Below are positions 13,693 through 13,717 of a DNA stretch of 13,717 bases, in pieces. The stretch is from Ruminococcus sp. UBA1394 (GTDB lineage Bacteria; Bacillota; Clostridia; Oscillospirales; Ruminococcaceae). Both the position numbers and the translations under genes were made by a program. Position 1 is the first letter of the stretch; each line of letters starts with the position of its first letter. Location of the stretch: positions 1-13,717 of the forward strand of contig DBQM01000032.1 of assembly GCA_002305725.1 (NCBI GenBank), written 5' to 3'. Below the pieces are notes generated by a model. The model did no database searches. It saw only the letters and a list, made by a program, of their open reading frames with translations, and was not told where the DNA came from.

Positions 13693-13717
13693 ATGGCAAG
13701 AAGAAAAAGAGAACCAA
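13693..13717 (+). CDS. start of an unidentified gene (runs off the window)
   Basis: ATG 13693 follows AGGAGG (13677-13682) at 10-nt spacing, and the visible residues are MARRKREP. The strongly basic start would suit a DNA- or RNA-binding protein, for example a transcriptional regulator, but eight residues do not allow an identification. It is 105 bp downstream of the recombinase gene and on the same strand. Confidence 0.6.

Overview
The window looks like chromosomal core DNA from a low-GC Firmicute of class Clostridia, most likely a Ruminococcus-like member of the Oscillospiraceae. The evidence is the A/T-rich intergenic DNA, strong AGGAGG-type ribosome binding sites, TTGaca/TATAAT sigma-A promoters, NAD-dependent DNA ligase, a GatCAB amidotransferase, cofactor-independent phosphoglycerate mutase and a DegV protein. 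The genus is inferred from general sequence character, not from a database match.

Left part, + strand (52-5775). trmL (tRNA wobble 2'-O-methyltransferase) and a degV-family gene overlap by one base and form a small operon behind a near-consensus promoter. Three genes of lower glycolysis follow: pgk, tpiA and gpmI. A hairpin terminator follows each of them, and pgk and tpiA have the restricted codon choice of highly expressed genes. A poorly expressed-looking two-TM DUF3592-like gene sits between pgk and tpiA. The pgk promoter has an inverted repeat around its -35 region and a possible 5'-end stem-loop in its transcript.

Middle part, + strand (5776-7110). This is a small A/T-rich accessory patch. 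It holds a class I SAM methyltransferase interrupted by one in-frame TAA, then two tandem paralogous single-TM proteins of about 90 residues that I cannot assign to a named family. It ends at a hairpin shared with the convergent operon.

Right part, - strand (7152-12355). ligA-gatC-gatA-gatB form a tight operon, read from a promoter at about 12411-12439 and ended by the 7115-7146 hairpin. LigA seals DNA nicks; GatCAB converts misacylated Glu-tRNA(Gln) and/or Asp-tRNA(Asn) to the correct amide form.

Right edge, + strand. A XerC/XerD-type tyrosine recombinase is divergent from ligA. Its leader contains a perfect palindrome (14-bp arms, GCAA centre) that can be read either as an RNA hairpin or as a dif-like 11+6+11 recombination site. 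The first eight codons of another gene run off the end. No tRNA, rRNA, CRISPR array, IS element or prophage was seen. Most of the window is ordinary housekeeping DNA. The points most worth checking are the palindrome by the recombinase, the interrupted methyltransferase with its coupled start codons, and the tandem small membrane proteins.
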